A DNA stretch of 6,284 bases from Bacteroidota bacterium (GTDB lineage Bacteria > Bacteroidota > Bacteroidia > Chitinophagales > Chitinophagaceae), in NCBI GenBank assembly GCA_029778965.1, contig JAKPBL010000247.1, positions 1 through 6,284 of the forward strand, in the 5' to 3' direction. Each line of letters opens with the position of its first letter. Within the stretch, counting starts at the first letter, position 1. The translations under genes and the position numbers were made by a program. Shown one piece after another: positions 5,250 to 6,284 of this stretch. The notes under the pieces are model-generated. The model had not been told where the DNA came from. It saw only the letters and a list, made by a program, of their open reading frames with translations, and did not search any database.

Positions 5250-6127
5250 CCGAAAAGACCAGAAGACAGGTACCTGTCGCCCCGGTCGCAGATGATGCAG
5301 ACAATAACGCCGCCTGCCAGCGATTTCGATAATTCAACCGCCGCGTGCACTGCTCCGCCACTGCTCATGCCGCTGAAAATGGCCTCTTCCCGGGCCAGCC
5401 GCACGGCCATGCGGCGCGCATCTTCCTCGCTTACTTCAAACACCTGGTCCAGTCGCTTACGGTCGAATATTTTCGGCAGATAAGCTTCCGGCCATTTCCG
5501 GATGCCGGGAATTCTGGAGCCATCGGTGGGTTGGCAGCCGATGACCTGTATGCCGGGGTTCTGTTCTTTCAGGAATTTGGAAACACCCATTACGGTGCCG
5601 GTAGTACCCATGGCCGATACGAAATGGGTAACCGCTCCTTGCGTGTCGCGCCAGATTTCAGGCCCCGTGGTGTGGTAATGCATTTCATAGTTATCCGGAT
5701 TGGCAAACTGGTTCAGCATCAGATAGCCGCCTTTTTTAACCTGCGCGTCGGCATAATCGATGGCGCCTTCCATCGATAAATGAGCGGGCGTCAGTATTAC
5801 TTTTGCGCCAAAAGCTTCCATGCCCAGTACCCGCTCGCGGGTAGCGTCTTCGGGCATCACCAATTCGATCTCTACCCCAAATAAGCTGGCGATCATGGCG
5901 AGCGCAATGCCGGTATTGCCGCTGGTGGCTTCAATGAGCTTGATGCCGGGTTTTAACTCGCCGCGATCCATCGCGCCTTTGATCATCCCATATGCAGCGC
6001 GGTCTTTTACGCTGCCACCGGGGTTATTGCCTTCCAGTTTGGCGAGAATGGTAACCCCGGGATTTACAATAACACTTTTTAAGGTAACAAGGGGCGTATT
6101 GCCCACTAAGTCAAGTATGCCAGCCAT
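5246..6127 (-). CDS. cysM: Cysteine synthase B (O-acetylserine sulfhydrylase, CysM type)
   Basis: PLP enzyme making L-cysteine from O-acetylserine and sulfide (some CysM enzymes also use thiosulfate); cytosolic. The 293-residue protein aligns well by eye with Escherichia coli CysM. Visible motifs: GNTPLV at 9-14, EGNNPGGSVKDR at 32-43 with the PLP Schiff-base Lys41, the substrate loop TSGNTG at 68-73, the phosphate-binding GTTGT at 174-178, SSGG at 255-258, and IICDRGDRYLSSGLFG at the C-terminus. EGNNP and the DRGDRYLS ending favour CysM over CysK. It stops right after LFG, about ten residues shorter than E. coli CysM, a loss limited to the variable tail. The ATG at 6125-6127 starts two residues before the conserved ILDLVGNTP, as expected. 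It lies 37 bases after an upstream partial gene and overlaps the SET gene by ATGA. No promoter is clear in the 37-base gap, so it may be co-transcribed with the upstream gene. Confidence 0.95.
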   Translation of the reverse strand: MAGILDLVGNTPLVTLKSVIVNPGVTILAKLEGNNPGGSVKDRAAYGMIKGAMDRGELKPGIKLIEATSGNTGIALAMIASLFGVEIELVMPEDATRERVLGMEAFGAKVILTPAHLSMEGAIDYADAQVKKGGYLMLNQFANPDNYEMHYHTTGPEIWRDTQGAVTHFVSAMGTTGTVMGVSKFLKEQNPGIQVIGCQPTDGSRIPGIRKWPEAYLPKIFDRKRLDQVFEVSEEDARRMAVRLAREEAIFSGMSSGGAVHAAVELSKSLAGGVIVCIICDRGDRYLSSGLFG

Positions 6128-6164
6128 GAAGAACAGTATTGGCTGCGGAAGTTAACTAAGAATT

Positions 6165-6284
6165 TTAATAAATATTGACCGTTTGTGCATTGAGCTCTTC
6201 TTTGATCATGTCGCTCAATGCCTGTTCCTGCTCTTGTACCCATACCGGCAAGGGCTGCGCAATAATGACCCAGTCATTGTCCTG
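6165..6284 (-). CDS. C-terminal 39 residues of an unrecognised protein, 5' end outside window
   Basis: On the minus strand a frame open to the right edge ends with TAA at 6165-6167. The 39 visible residues include DNDWVIIAQPLPVWV, then an acidic helix QEQEQALSDMIKEELN and the end QTVNIY. The codon choice and the amphipathic helix look like a real coding end, and the spacing of 37 bases to cysM on the same strand fits an operon. I do not recognise the protein. A serine acetyltransferase, the usual partner of cysteine synthase, would be a natural guess from context, but this tail does not resemble one that I know. Too little is present to say more. Confidence 0.65.
   Translation of the reverse strand, partial: QDNDWVIIAQPLPVWVQEQEQALSDMIKEELNAQTVNIY

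Noticed and set aside
5345..5779. Open frame of 144 codons on the plus strand opposite cysM
   Set aside because: Antisense to well-conserved cysM; no domain or plausible start signal.

Overview
The window looks like chromosomal DNA of a Gram-negative Bacteroidota bacterium, most likely the family Chitinophagaceae. Three things point there: the gene families (short membrane anti-sigma factor beside an ECF sigma factor, Bacteroidota-style inorganic pyrophosphatase and PhoH), a TAnnTTTG-type promoter box before phoH, and the lack of clear Shine-Dalgarno sequences. Base composition is moderate (near 50% GC by eye). The exact genus is inference. I see no tRNA, rRNA, CRISPR array, transposase or phage gene; coding density is very high.

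Layout. On the + strand, 2-861: the 3' end of an unrecognised protein gene runs into a guanine deaminase (guaD) through a TAATG stop/start overlap. Its end overlaps, tail to tail, the end of a minus-strand pair (855-1795) encoding an ECF sigma factor and a one-helix membrane anti-sigma-like protein, coupled by ATGA. A short divergent gap (about 1796-1858) then leads to a + strand NlpC/P60 cell-wall peptidase (1859-2641). Everything after that is on the minus strand. Read in transcription order from the right edge it is: an unrecognised partial gene (6165-6284), cysM cysteine synthase, a small SET-domain protein methyltransferase overlapping cysM by ATGA, phoH with its own likely promoter and a TTG start, a small DUF4878-like lipoprotein, and ppa inorganic pyrophosphatase.

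Most genes are housekeeping: purine salvage (guaD), cysteine synthesis (cysM), pyrophosphate removal (ppa), RNA metabolism (phoH), peptidoglycan processing (NlpC/P60), plus one regulatory sigma/anti-sigma pair. No single pathway unites them.

The points most worth a second look are: the bacterial SET methyltransferase with a complete post-SET zinc site, translationally coupled to cysM; a 102-bp imperfect inverted repeat built of TTTATGG heptamers that almost fills the gap between phoH and the lipoprotein gene; a head-to-head pair of DnaA-box-like 9-mers in the phoH upstream region; the TTG start of phoH; and the very short anti-sigma partner that has almost nothing outside the membrane. I did not find convincing evidence of a wholly new multi-gene system.
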